Below are positions 20,149 through 27,951 of a stretch of DNA of 64,000 nucleotides, in pieces. The first letter of the stretch is position 1. Each line of letters begins with the position of its first letter. A program made the position numbers and the translations under genes. The DNA comes from Streptomyces rhizoryzae (GTDB lineage Bacteria > Actinomycetota > Actinomycetes > Streptomycetales > Streptomycetaceae): the NCBI RefSeq assembly GCF_023155275.1, contig NZ_JALMUV010000011.1, positions 62,001-126,000 of the forward strand. Direction: 5' to 3'. The notes beneath the pieces were generated by a model that saw only the letters and a list, made by a program, of their open reading frames with translations, ran no database searches and had not been told where the DNA came from.

Positions 20149-21090
20149 TCAGATGGCCACGACCGTCTTGCCCTGCGCCCGCCCGGACCGGCTGGCCGCC
20201 ACCGCTTCGGGGGCCTCCTCCAAGGGGACCTCCAGGCCGACGAGGACCGTGAGCCGCCCCGCGTCGAGGTACCCGGCGAGGATCTCCAGGAGTTGCGGGG
20301 AGGGCCGGTTGACGAAGTTGAAACCGCGCAGATTGTGCTCGGTCAGCACATCGGCGTCGGCCGAGCCGATCAGCGAGACGGCCACCCCGCCGTCCCGTAC
20401 GGTCCGGGACAGCTCGTTGAAGCCCTCCGCGTCGCTGGTCATGTCGATCAGCACGTCCACCCCGTCCGGATGCGCGGCCAGGACCTGGTCGGCGACCGGG
20501 CCCGCGGTGTGATCGACGGTCTCCGCGGCGCCCAGGGTCCGCATCAGCTCCGCCTTGGCCGGGCGGGCGGTGGCGATCACCTCGGCCCCGCGCCCGGCCG
20601 CGAGCTGGGTGAGGAACGTGCCGACGCCGCCGGTCGCGCCCACGACCAGTACCCGCCGCCCCTCGCTGATCCGGGTCTCCTCGACCAGGTTGTAGGCGGT
20701 CATCCCGGCCGTCGGCACGGCCGCCGAGGTTGCGTAGGTGACACTGCGGGCCGCCAGGGCGAGCGCGTTCTCCTCGGCCACCGCCAACTCCGCGTACGAG
20801 CCGCCGCCCCGCTCCGGCCGCTGGAACTGGCCGAACACCGGGTCCCCCACGGTGAACCGCCGTACGCCGCTGCCGACCGCCACCACCTCGCCCGCCCCGT
20901 CCGAGCCCAGGACCAGCGGGAAGGACGCCTTCACGGCGTCCCCGAACTTGCCGTCGGCGAGCTTCCAGTCGACGGGGTTGAGACCGGCGGCGGCCAGCCG
21001 CACCAGGACCTCGCCGGGCCCCGGCTCGGGCTCCGGCAACTCCATGAGCTGCGGTTCCTCACCGAAGGCGTTGACTGCTACGGCTCTCAT
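20149..21090 (-). CDS. Zinc-independent MDR oxidoreductase (quinone reductase-like)
   Basis: A 313-residue NADP(H)-dependent oxidoreductase of the medium-chain family. The GroES-like N-terminal domain includes ELPEPEPGPGEVLVRLAAAG and NPVDWKLADG, and the Rossmann part has VLVVGATGGVGTFLTQLAAG at about 145-165. Catalytic zinc cysteines are lacking, so it belongs with quinone oxidoreductases (QOR), not alcohol dehydrogenases. The substrate is unknown. The ATG at 21090 starts the conserved MRAVAVNAFG; the longer open frame upstream lacks family similarity. Confidence 0.88.
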   Translation of the reverse strand: MRAVAVNAFGEEPQLMELPEPEPGPGEVLVRLAAAGLNPVDWKLADGKFGDAVKASFPLVLGSDGAGEVVAVGSGVRRFTVGDPVFGQFQRPERGGGSYAELAVAEENALALAARSVTYATSAAVPTAGMTAYNLVEETRISEGRRVLVVGATGGVGTFLTQLAAGRGAEVIATARPAKAELMRTLGAAETVDHTAGPVADQVLAAHPDGVDVLIDMTSDAEGFNELSRTVRDGGVAVSLIGSADADVLTEHNLRGFNFVNRPSPQLLEILAGYLDAGRLTVLVGLEVPLEEAPEAVAASRSGRAQGKTVVAI

Positions 21091-21280
21091 GTGGCGTTCC
21101 CTTCCACCCTTCCGAGGAGGCGGCCGGGGGGATCGTAAGCACGCCGGCGGGGCCGCATGCAGCAGGACGGGAGGCGGTGCCCCGGAAGCAACTCGTACGG
21201 CCCCCGTCCCCGTTCCGTTTCCCCACTCGATTGCACCCGCACGACGGGACCGCGCACGGGCCGCGGGATTCAATGGCGCC

Positions 21281-22438
21281 ATGATCCGGTTCGAGTCGGT
21301 GACCAAGCGCTACCCGGACGGAACCACCGCGGTCGACGACCTCTCCTTCGAGGTCCGCAAGGGCGAGCTGGTCACCCTCGTCGGGCCGTCGGGCTGCGGC
21401 AAGACGACGACCATGATGATGGTGAACCGGCTGATCGACCCCACCAGCGGCCGCATCCTCGTCGACGGCGCCGACATCGCGGGCGTCGACCCGGTCCGCC
21501 TCCGCCGCCGGATCGGGTACGTCATCCAGCAGACCGGCCTCTTCCCCCACCGCACCGTCCTCGACAACACCGCGACCGTGCCGTTCCTGACCGGCTGGAA
21601 GAAGTCCCGGGCCCGCGAACGGGCCGCCGAACTCCTGGAACTGGTCGGGCTGGACCCGAAGATCCACGGCTCGCGCTACCCGCACCAGCTCTCCGGCGGC
21701 CAGCGGCAGCGGGTCGGGGTGGCCCGCGCCCTGGCGGCCGACCCGCCGGTGCTGCTGATGGACGAGCCGTTCGGAGCCGTGGACCCGGTCGTCCGGGACC
21801 GCCTCCAGAAGGAGTTCCTGAGCCTCCAGGCCACCCTGCACAAGACGGTGCTGCTGGTCACCCACGACATCGAGGAGGCCATCCGGCTCGGCGACCGGAT
21901 CGCGGTCTACGGCGCCGGGCGGATCGCGCAGTTCGACACCCCCGCGCAGGTGCTCGGCGCACCCGCCACCCCGTACGTCGCCGAATTCGTCGGCGCGGAC
22001 CGGGCGTTGAAGCAGCTCGCGGTCACCCCGATCGACCGCGGCGACCTGGAGCGCCCGCCGTTCGCCCGGCTCGCCGAACCGGCCGCGGACGCCGGGGCCC
22101 GGCTGCGGGCCGACGGCGCGCACTGGGCGGTGGTCCTGGACGCCGACGGGGCCCTGCACGGCTGGGTGGGCACCGAGCGGCTGGCGGACGCGGGCGGGAC
22201 CGTGGCCGACCACGCCCGCCGGATGGAGGCATGGATCCCGGTGACCGGGACGCTCAAGACGGCGTTCAGCGAGATGCTCAAGCACGACGCCGGCTGGATC
22301 GCGGTCCTGGACGGCCGGCGGTTCCTGGGCGTGCTGACCCCGACCACCCTGCACGAGGCGCTGCGCCGCACCATCGCGCCGGAGGGACGCGAGGTGTCCC
22401 GGGGGCGGCCGGAGGTCGATTCGGTCCCCACCGAGTGA
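21281..22438 (+). CDS. Osmoprotectant (glycine betaine/choline-type) ABC transporter ATP-binding protein
   Basis: A 385-residue ATPase of the OpuCA/ProV group. Walker A is GPSGCGKTT, the signature LSGGQRQRVGVARAL, Walker B LLMDEPFGAVDP and the switch His is in LLVTHDIEEA. The C-terminal third (about 255-365) is a weak CBS-like regulatory region (WVGTERLADAGGTVADHARR, GWIAVLDGRRFLGVLTPTTL), as in betaine transporters that sense ionic strength. It faces the permease and binding-protein genes across two parS sites instead of sharing their operon. The ATG sits 20 bases before SVTKRYPDG. Confidence 0.93.
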   Translation: MIRFESVTKRYPDGTTAVDDLSFEVRKGELVTLVGPSGCGKTTTMMMVNRLIDPTSGRILVDGADIAGVDPVRLRRRIGYVIQQTGLFPHRTVLDNTATVPFLTGWKKSRARERAAELLELVGLDPKIHGSRYPHQLSGGQRQRVGVARALAADPPVLLMDEPFGAVDPVVRDRLQKEFLSLQATLHKTVLLVTHDIEEAIRLGDRIAVYGAGRIAQFDTPAQVLGAPATPYVAEFVGADRALKQLAVTPIDRGDLERPPFARLAEPAADAGARLRADGAHWAVVLDADGALHGWVGTERLADAGGTVADHARRMEAWIPVTGTLKTAFSEMLKHDAGWIAVLDGRRFLGVLTPTTLHEALRRTIAPEGREVSRGRPEVDSVPTE

Positions 22439-22457
22439 GGCGGTGGCCCGGCGGGGC

Positions 22458-22510
22458 CCGCGGGTGTTTCACGTGAAACACCCGCGGCGCGGCGGTGTTT
22501 CACGTGAAAC
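22458..22510. promoter_or_regulatory. parS pair 5 in the convergent gap inside the osmoprotectant transporter locus
   Basis: Two perfect GTTTCACGTGAAAC copies at 22466-22479 and 22497-22510, start to start 31 bp. The first is extended by 8-bp complementary flanks (CCGCGGGT and ACCCGCGG) to a perfect 30-bp palindrome at 22458-22487, placed 20 bp after the ATPase stop. It has the shape of a terminator whose stem centre is the ParB site. Confidence 0.93.
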
Positions 22511-22522
22511 GTCGCCCGAGCA

Positions 22523-22546
22523 CCTCAGCGCCTCAGCGCCTCAGCG
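22523..22546. repeat. Three tandem copies of CCTCAGCG at the end of the binding-protein gene
   Basis: The 8-bp units at 22523, 22531 and 22539 are identical. On the minus strand each holds TGA; the first one read (22541-22543) is the real stop codon. Because 8 is not a multiple of three, the three TGAs fall in all three frames. Confidence 0.85.
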
Positions 22547-23512
22547 CCTGGGCAGCAGGCCCTTCGCCACGAGGTAGCGGTGCGCCACATCGGCGGGCAG
22601 CCGGCGCCAGCTGTCGACCTGCTCGTCGAGCCGGGCCAGATCCTGGGTGGTCAGTACGGCGTTGAGGCGGTTGAGGGCGGCCACCTGCCGGGCGCCGCCG
22701 GCCCGGGCGCGGTTGACGACGGGGACGATGTAGTCGGCGTTCTGGAGTTTCCGGTCGTCGGCGAGGACGACGAGCCCGAACCGGTCGAGGGTGGCATCGG
22801 TGCTGGTGGTCAGCACCATCTGGTCCTGGCCGTCCTGGACGGCCTGCTTCGCCGGGGTGGTGCCGACGCCCTTGGGGTCCACGGCGGTGATGTCGATGCC
22901 GTACGTCTTCCGCAGCCCGGGCGCGCAGAACGGCCGCTGCACGCATTCGTCCCCCGCCGCCAGCCGCACCGGGAGCCTGGCGCGGCCCAGGTCGCTGAGG
23001 GTGCGGAGGCGGTGCTCGGCGGCGTAGGCGGCGCGGACCGCGAAGGCGTTCTGGTCGACCGCCCGGCCCGCGGGGAGCACGGTCAGGCCGCGCGGGGCGG
23101 CCAGCCGGCGCAGGGCGGCCAGGGTGGCGCCGAGGTCGGGAGAGGCGACCGGGGCGGCGGTGGGCCCGTGGTCCTTGGCGTTGAGCCAGTCCGCGAAGGT
23201 GGCGGCGTACTCCGGAACGACATCGATCTGCCCGGACTCCAGCGCCGGTTCGTACAGTTCGCGGTTGCCGACGGTGAGCACCTGAGTGGGGTAGCCGGCG
23301 TGGCCGAGCAGCGCCGCGTACATCTGGGCGAGCAGCTCGCTCTCGGTGAAGCCGGCCGAACCGATGGAGAGCGCACGGCTGTTCCCGGGGGAGGCGGTGA
23401 GCGCGCCGCGGTTCTCCAGCGACGGCCCGCCGGCGCAGGCCGCCGGACCGGTCAGCGCGGCCAGCGCGGCCAGCGCGCCGAGCACGCGGCGGGCCGCACC
23501 GGGCGCCCTCAC
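22541..23512 (-). CDS. Osmoprotectant ABC transporter substrate-binding lipoprotein (OpuAC-type)
   Basis: A 323-residue exported lipoprotein: signal VRAPGAARRVLGALAALAAL with lipobox GPAACAG. The mature part is the OpuAC/QAT fold that binds quaternary amines, with IGSAGFTESELLAQMYAALL, ESGQIDVVPEYAATFADWL, DEQVDSWRRLPADVAHRYLV and the typical end LVAKGLLPRR. The GTG start overlaps the stop of the upstream permease by 4 bp. It is the last gene of a three-gene operon. Confidence 0.92.
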   Translation of the reverse strand: MRAPGAARRVLGALAALAALTGPAACAGGPSLENRGALTASPGNSRALSIGSAGFTESELLAQMYAALLGHAGYPTQVLTVGNRELYEPALESGQIDVVPEYAATFADWLNAKDHGPTAAPVASPDLGATLAALRRLAAPRGLTVLPAGRAVDQNAFAVRAAYAAEHRLRTLSDLGRARLPVRLAAGDECVQRPFCAPGLRKTYGIDITAVDPKGVGTTPAKQAVQDGQDQMVLTTSTDATLDRFGLVVLADDRKLQNADYIVPVVNRARAGGARQVAALNRLNAVLTTQDLARLDEQVDSWRRLPADVAHRYLVAKGLLPRR

Positions 23513-24183
23513 CGGTCCCGTCCGCGCGCCTGCGCCGGTCCGAGCCGCTGCACCAGCTCGAACAGCCCCTCCATCAGCAGCGCGAACACCGCGACCACCA
23601 CCGCCCCGGCCACCACCTGCGGCGTACTGGCCAGGTTGAAACCCGCGGTGATGATGCGGCCGAGCCCGCCGCCGCCGACCAGGGCGGCCAGCGTGGCGGT
23701 GGCGACGAGCTGGACGGCGGCGATCCGCACCCCGGTGAGGACCAGCGGGAGGGCCAGCGGCGCCTCCACCCGCCACACCAGTTGCGCCCCGGTCATCCCC
23801 ATGCCGCGAGCCGCCCGCACCACGTCCGGATCGACCTCGCGCATCCCGACGTAGGCGTTGGTGAGCAGCGGGGGTACGGCGAACAGCACCAGCGCGATGA
23901 CCGTCGGCCACGGTCCGTGCCGTCCGATCGGGGTCAGCAGGAGCAGGACGAGGACCGCGAAGGTGGGTACCGCGCGGCCGACGTTGGCGAGGTTGACCGC
24001 CAGCGCCCCGCCGCGGCCCAGGTGGCCCAGCGTCAGGGCGACCGGCAAGGCGATCAGCGCGCTGAGCGCCAGGCAGGCGAAGGTCAGTGCGGCGTGCTCG
24101 GCGAGCCGGTGCCAGACGCCGTTCTCACCGGACCAGTGCGCGGCGGTGGTCAGCCAGGCCCAGACCGCGGCGAGGGTGCTCAT
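23509..24183 (-). CDS. Osmoprotectant ABC transporter permease (second)
   Basis: A 224-residue inner-membrane permease of the ProW/OpuCB family with about five spans. The EAA loop is seen at ARGMGMTGAQLVWRVEAPLA, and the C-terminal ALVGGGGLGRIITAGF is characteristic. The ATG overlaps the stop of the first permease (ATGA) and its stop overlaps the binding-protein GTG, so the three are coupled. Confidence 0.92.
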   Translation of the reverse strand: MSTLAAVWAWLTTAAHWSGENGVWHRLAEHAALTFACLALSALIALPVALTLGHLGRGGALAVNLANVGRAVPTFAVLVLLLLTPIGRHGPWPTVIALVLFAVPPLLTNAYVGMREVDPDVVRAARGMGMTGAQLVWRVEAPLALPLVLTGVRIAAVQLVATATLAALVGGGGLGRIITAGFNLASTPQVVAGAVVVAVFALLMEGLFELVQRLGPAQARGRDR

Positions 24184-24911
24184 CCGCGCCGTCCGGAGGC
24201 GCTGAGCGGCCTCCTCCCGCGGGCCGGCCGGGCGCTCCGGGCCGGCCGCCGCCAAGGCGTGAGCAGCCGTTCCGCGCCGAGCAACAGCACGTCGAAGGCG
24301 ACCGCGAGGAGGACGCAGAGCACGGAGGCGGTGAGCACCTGGGCCTTGAAGAAGCTGTTCATGCCCGCGTAGATGAGGTTGCCCAGGCCGCCGTAGCCGA
24401 CGATCGCGCCGACCGTGGTCAGGGCGACCGCGGAGACCGTGGCGATGCGCAGTCCGGCCATCGCGGCGGGCACGGCCAGCGGCAGTTCCACGGTCAGCAG
24501 TTGCCGCAGCGGCCCGTAGCCCATGCCCCGGGCGGCCTCCTTGGCCTCGGCCGGGACGCCGTCCAGTCCGGCCAGGATGTTCCGGACCAGCAGGGTGAGG
24601 GAGTAGAGGGCGAGGCCGACCACGACGAGGGTGGCGGAGAGCCCGTAGACCGGGAGCAGCAGCGAGAACATCGCCAGCGACGGGATCGTGTAGAGCACGG
24701 TGGTGGCCCCGAGCACCGGCCCGGCCGTCCAGCGCAGGCGGCGGGCCAGCAGCGCCAGCGGGAGGGCGATCACCAGCCCGAGCGCCACCGAGACCACCGT
24801 CAGCCGCACATGCTGACCGACCGCGTCGAGCAGGATCTGGCGGCGGGTGGTCAGGTAGTCGCCGCAGATCCAGTCGTTGCGGGCCAGGCAGTCGTCCGGC
24901 GGGGCGGTCAC
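24180..24911 (-). CDS. Osmoprotectant ABC transporter permease (first)
   Basis: A 243-residue permease paralogous to the next gene. It begins with a short periplasmic or cytoplasmic segment (DDCLARNDWICGDYLTTRRQ) and has the EAA loop EAKEAARGMGYGPLRQLLTV and AIVGYGGLGNLIYAGM. The GTG at 24911 (VTAPPDDCL) is preferred because the sequence upstream does not look coding; the frame itself stays open to 25007. This gene heads the operon, and an AT-rich dyad lies about 95 bp upstream. Confidence 0.9.
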   Translation of the reverse strand: MTAPPDDCLARNDWICGDYLTTRRQILLDAVGQHVRLTVVSVALGLVIALPLALLARRLRWTAGPVLGATTVLYTIPSLAMFSLLLPVYGLSATLVVVGLALYSLTLLVRNILAGLDGVPAEAKEAARGMGYGPLRQLLTVELPLAVPAAMAGLRIATVSAVALTTVGAIVGYGGLGNLIYAGMNSFFKAQVLTASVLCVLLAVAFDVLLLGAERLLTPWRRPARSARPARGRRPLSASGRRG

Positions 24912-24995
24912 AGCAGCAGTCCACCGCGGGTGCGGCGGGGTGTCGCGCCGGGCACGCCCGATCGGGCTGACGGCGTTGTCCGCGAGACCTTCACC

Positions 24996-25030
24996 CCCTC
25001 TATACACTCAGTGTGTACTACCTATGTATA
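24996..25030. promoter_or_regulatory. AT-rich promoter/operator between the osmoprotectant operon and the deacetylase gene
   Basis: An inverted repeat ACACT-C-AGTGT lies at 25004-25014, within a longer AT-rich patch that starts CTATACAC and ends TATGTATAG. Such composition is rare in this genome and typical of an operator overlapping divergent promoters. It could control the permease operon (start at 24911), the deacetylase gene (25087) or both. The cognate repressor is not in the neighbourhood. Confidence 0.5.
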
Positions 25031-25086
25031 GTCCCTGGGGCGCGCAGCTCAGCCAGCCCGTGACCGATCCCAGCGAAAGACCACGC

Positions 25087-25890
25087 ATGCCCCAGCACAT
25101 ATCCGCCGCCCGCCGCTCCGCCCTGGCCGGGCTGCTGACCGCCGCCTCCCTCGCGCTGGCTCTCACCGGCTGCGCCACCTACGACGTCACCGCCCCGGCC
25201 GACGCCCGGGCCGGTGCCACCGCGGACGGCGCCAAGAACGCGGACGCCAAGGGCGAGCCGGGCACCGGCGGCGGCGCCGTCGACTGCCGCAAGGCCAAGT
25301 GCGTGGCGCTGACCTTCGACGCGGGCCCCAGCGAGAACACCAACCGCCTGCTGGACATCCTCCAGGAGAACGACGCGCACGCCACGTTCTTCATGCTCGG
25401 CAAGAACCACATCGCCGAGCGCCCCGCCGAGGTCAAGCGGATCGCCGCCGAGGGCCACGAGCTGGCCAACCACACCTGGTCCCACAAGATCCTCACGGAC
25501 ATCGAGCCGGACGAGGCCAAGCGCGAACTGGCCCGCGTGCAGGACGAGGTCAAGCGGATCACCGGCAAGGCGCCCGCGCTGATGCGCCCGCCGCAGGGCC
25601 GGACCGACCAGGAGGTCTCCAGGGTCAGCAAGGAGCTCGGGCTGGCGCAGGTCCTGTGGAGCGTGACCGCGAAGGACTACCAGACCACCGACCCGGCCCT
25701 GATCACCAAGCGGGTGCTCGAACAGACCAAGCCGGACGGCATCATCCTGCTGCACGACATCTACAAGGGCACCGTGCCCGCGGTCCCCGGCATCCTCAAG
25801 GAGCTGAAGAAGCGCGGCTATGCGGTGGTCACGGTGTCCCAGCTGCTCGCCCCCGCCAAGCCCGAGCCGGGGATGGTCTACCGGCCGTGA
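25087..25890 (+). CDS. Polysaccharide deacetylase (NodB/CE4) lipoprotein
   Basis: A 267-residue lipoprotein (signal MPQHISAARRSALAGLLTAA, lipobox LALTGC) with a NodB homology domain at about 70-260. It probably removes acetyl groups from cell-wall or environmental polysaccharide. CE4 motifs: TFDAGPSENT (motif 1, with Ala where the second metal-binding Asp is usual), HTWSH (motif 2), RPPQGRTD (motif 3), LWSVTAKDY (motif 4) and ILLHDIYKGT (motif 5). The ATG at 25087 begins the signal peptide; an in-frame ATG at 25027 is less likely. Confidence 0.88.
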   Translation: MPQHISAARRSALAGLLTAASLALALTGCATYDVTAPADARAGATADGAKNADAKGEPGTGGGAVDCRKAKCVALTFDAGPSENTNRLLDILQENDAHATFFMLGKNHIAERPAEVKRIAAEGHELANHTWSHKILTDIEPDEAKRELARVQDEVKRITGKAPALMRPPQGRTDQEVSRVSKELGLAQVLWSVTAKDYQTTDPALITKRVLEQTKPDGIILLHDIYKGTVPAVPGILKELKKRGYAVVTVSQLLAPAKPEPGMVYRP

Positions 25891-25913
25891 GCCGGACCGG
25901 CCGCGCGCCCGGG

Positions 25914-27197
25914 TCAGCCGTGCGGGCGCTCGGCCTCCACCTTCTTGTGGGACCGGTCATCGGCGGGCGCCTGCGCGGCGGGCGGTGTGCCCTTGGCCTG
26001 CCCCGGCGCCGGCTTCGGCGGCTTGTTGGGCTCGGTGTCCTGCGGGAAGGTCAGCTGCTGGCTCTGCCACTCCAGGGCCGGGACGACCTCCCGCCGCCAG
26101 GTCCCGAACTGGTGGCTGCCGCGGGGCAGGATGATCGAGTCCGCCCGCATCGGCGGCTTCACCGCGTGCAGGAACTTCATGGTGTCGCCGTAGTCCGCCT
26201 CGCCCTGGCGGCTGCTGGCCACCAGCGCGGAGACCTGCGGTGCGGGAAGGTGCTCCAGCCGCCACAGCAGGTCGTGCTCCCGCTGGCGCCGGGCGCCCGC
26301 GGGGCCGGGACCGAACAGGCTGCCGGTGGTGAGGTCGTCCTTGATCGCGTAGTCGCCGGACAGCGAGACCGCCGAGGTGTACGCGTCCGGGTTGCGCATC
26401 GCCAGCTGGAGCGAGCAGGTCCCGCCGGACGAGTAGCCGAACGCGCCCCAGGCGCTGGGGTCGTGGCCCACCCGGTAGGTGGCCTTCATGGCGTCCGGCA
26501 GGTCCTTGGTGAAGAACGTCTCGGCCTGCGGTCCGCCCGGCACGTCCACGCACTCGGTGTCCCGCGGCGGCGCGATCGTCGGCCGCACCATCACGAGCAC
26601 GGTGGGCTGCATCTTGCCCTGCGCGATCAGCCGCCCCGCGTTCTGCGGGATCTGTAGGTGCTGGGCGAGGTTCATGATCCCGCCGGGATAACCGCTGATC
26701 ACCACCATGACCGGGAACCGCTGCCGGCGGAACTGCGGCTGAAAGTACTGCGGCGGCAGGTACACGAAGCCCGGGTTGATGGCCCGCGTCCGGCGGCCGA
26801 TGATCCGTACGGATTCGACCTTGCCCGCCTTGTCGGCGGGGCCCTTCGGCAGTCCGGTCACCCGGTCGAGCCCCTGGGGGCCGGCGGGCTGGATCAGACC
26901 GCCCTTGAGGTTGCCGACCGTGGCGTACTGCCCGCCCCCCTGGCTCACCGAGGCCGGGGCCTGTTCGTTGTTGCCCAGCAGCTCGTCCCAGTTGCCGTAG
27001 AACTCGAAGTTCGCGTTCACGGCGAGGGCCAGCGCGGACACGAGCGACAGCTGGGTGACCAGGATGGCTCCGAGCCTTGCCAGCACATGGCGCCATCCGT
27101 TCCGCGACAGGCGGGGCCAGAGCCACACCGTCGCGGCCACACAGACCACCGCCAGCACGATCACCGCGATTTCGAGCGACTGACTGGTCAGCCCCAT
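25914..27197 (-). CDS. Membrane-anchored esterase D / antigen 85-like hydrolase
   Basis: The 427-residue product has two N-terminal spans (about 8-28 and 38-62) and an exported alpha/beta-hydrolase domain at about 125-390. The nucleophile elbow is GYSSGG (FGYSSGGTCSLQLA), and a final His is in ILPRGSHQFGTW. This fold includes mycolyltransferases, but in Streptomyces, which lack mycolic acids, these proteins are esterases of unknown substrate. The C-terminus is a Pro/Lys-rich tail (NKPPKPAPGQAKGTPPAAQA). It converges with the deacetylase gene, 23 bp between stops. Confidence 0.82.
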   Translation of the reverse strand: MGLTSQSLEIAVIVLAVVCVAATVWLWPRLSRNGWRHVLARLGAILVTQLSLVSALALAVNANFEFYGNWDELLGNNEQAPASVSQGGGQYATVGNLKGGLIQPAGPQGLDRVTGLPKGPADKAGKVESVRIIGRRTRAINPGFVYLPPQYFQPQFRRQRFPVMVVISGYPGGIMNLAQHLQIPQNAGRLIAQGKMQPTVLVMVRPTIAPPRDTECVDVPGGPQAETFFTKDLPDAMKATYRVGHDPSAWGAFGYSSGGTCSLQLAMRNPDAYTSAVSLSGDYAIKDDLTTGSLFGPGPAGARRQREHDLLWRLEHLPAPQVSALVASSRQGEADYGDTMKFLHAVKPPMRADSIILPRGSHQFGTWRREVVPALEWQSQQLTFPQDTEPNKPPKPAPGQAKGTPPAAQAPADDRSHKKVEAERPHG

Positions 27198-27424
27198 GCG
27201 CCCACATCTCCCGTCACCCTCGAAAGGGTTCTTGCCTTCTCACCGGCCGCCCCCCGAGGCACAACGGGCGGCTCAGGACAATGGTCACCGGAGAAGACGG
27301 GCACATCCGCACGTCGGATACCTGCACGACTTACTTCTTACCGAGCTCTTGCCTGTTCGTATCCCGCGCGTGATGTGCGGGAGCGCGGCCGGGCGTCCGC
27401 CGCAACCGACGGAACCACGCCCGT

Positions 27425-27438
27425 GTTTCACGTGAAAC
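27425..27438. promoter_or_regulatory. parS site 6
   Basis: A perfect GTTTCACGTGAAAC, isolated, in the divergent gap between the esterase and vWA genes. No degenerate copies are evident around it. Confidence 0.95.
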
Positions 27439-27890
27439 GACGTGCTGGTGAACAGTCGGCGACAAGCCGTGCCATTTCACCACGACAGCCGCCCCGCCAG
27501 CAGATCAGCCACCCGTCCGCGGACCCGAACTCCCGTCACGGACTAAGGAGTTGTGCGGCGCCTCCCCTCGAACGCAACCCACCACGACGGGATCACGGTG
27601 CATTTCGCCTGCCGCCCTATTCCGCGCCCCATAAACCACTTCGGCCACACGTAACGGGTCAAGAACCGCCCCGCAAACGGCCAAGCCACCCGGCTTACCA
27701 GCCATTACGCGGAATCCCTCCGAAGATCACGGGTGCCCTTTCCACCGGTCGGCACACGATTTACGGACCGGTGACGCGCCGGCCGAAACCGCCCGCCCGC
27801 CCAACACCCCCGTATGGCCCACCGTGCGGGGCGCGGGTTCCCGCGATCAGACCGGTGCGGGCCGCTACGCTTACGTATCCGTCCTGGTCA

Positions 27891-27917
27891 GGGACATGTC
27901 CGCGCTTCACGGACATT
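27891..27917 (+). promoter_or_regulatory. Candidate operator upstream of the vWA gene
   Basis: A perfect 10-bp palindrome GGACATGTCC (27891-27900) is followed by a second GGACAT starting at 27911, 20 bp (two helical turns) after the first. It lies 35-60 bp upstream of the ATG. The binding protein is unknown. Confidence 0.3.
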
Positions 27918-27951
27918 CGCCGCACCCACCACACGCAAGAGAGGTCAGCCG

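Larger units (their letters stand above)
27198..27951. other. 754-bp intergenic region with one parS and the vWA-gene promoter region
   Basis: This is the longest gene-free stretch. It contains parS at 27425-27438, a lower-GC part at about 27540-27730 without a convincing reading frame or hairpin series, and near the vWA gene an AT-containing patch CTACGCTTACGTATCC (about 27865) that could be its -10 region. The open frames here lack ribosome sites and normal codon bias. Confidence 0.6.

Noticed and set aside
27505-27705. 66-codon minus-strand ORF in the long intergenic region
   Set aside because: No ribosome site, no normal third-position bias and no recognisable domain.
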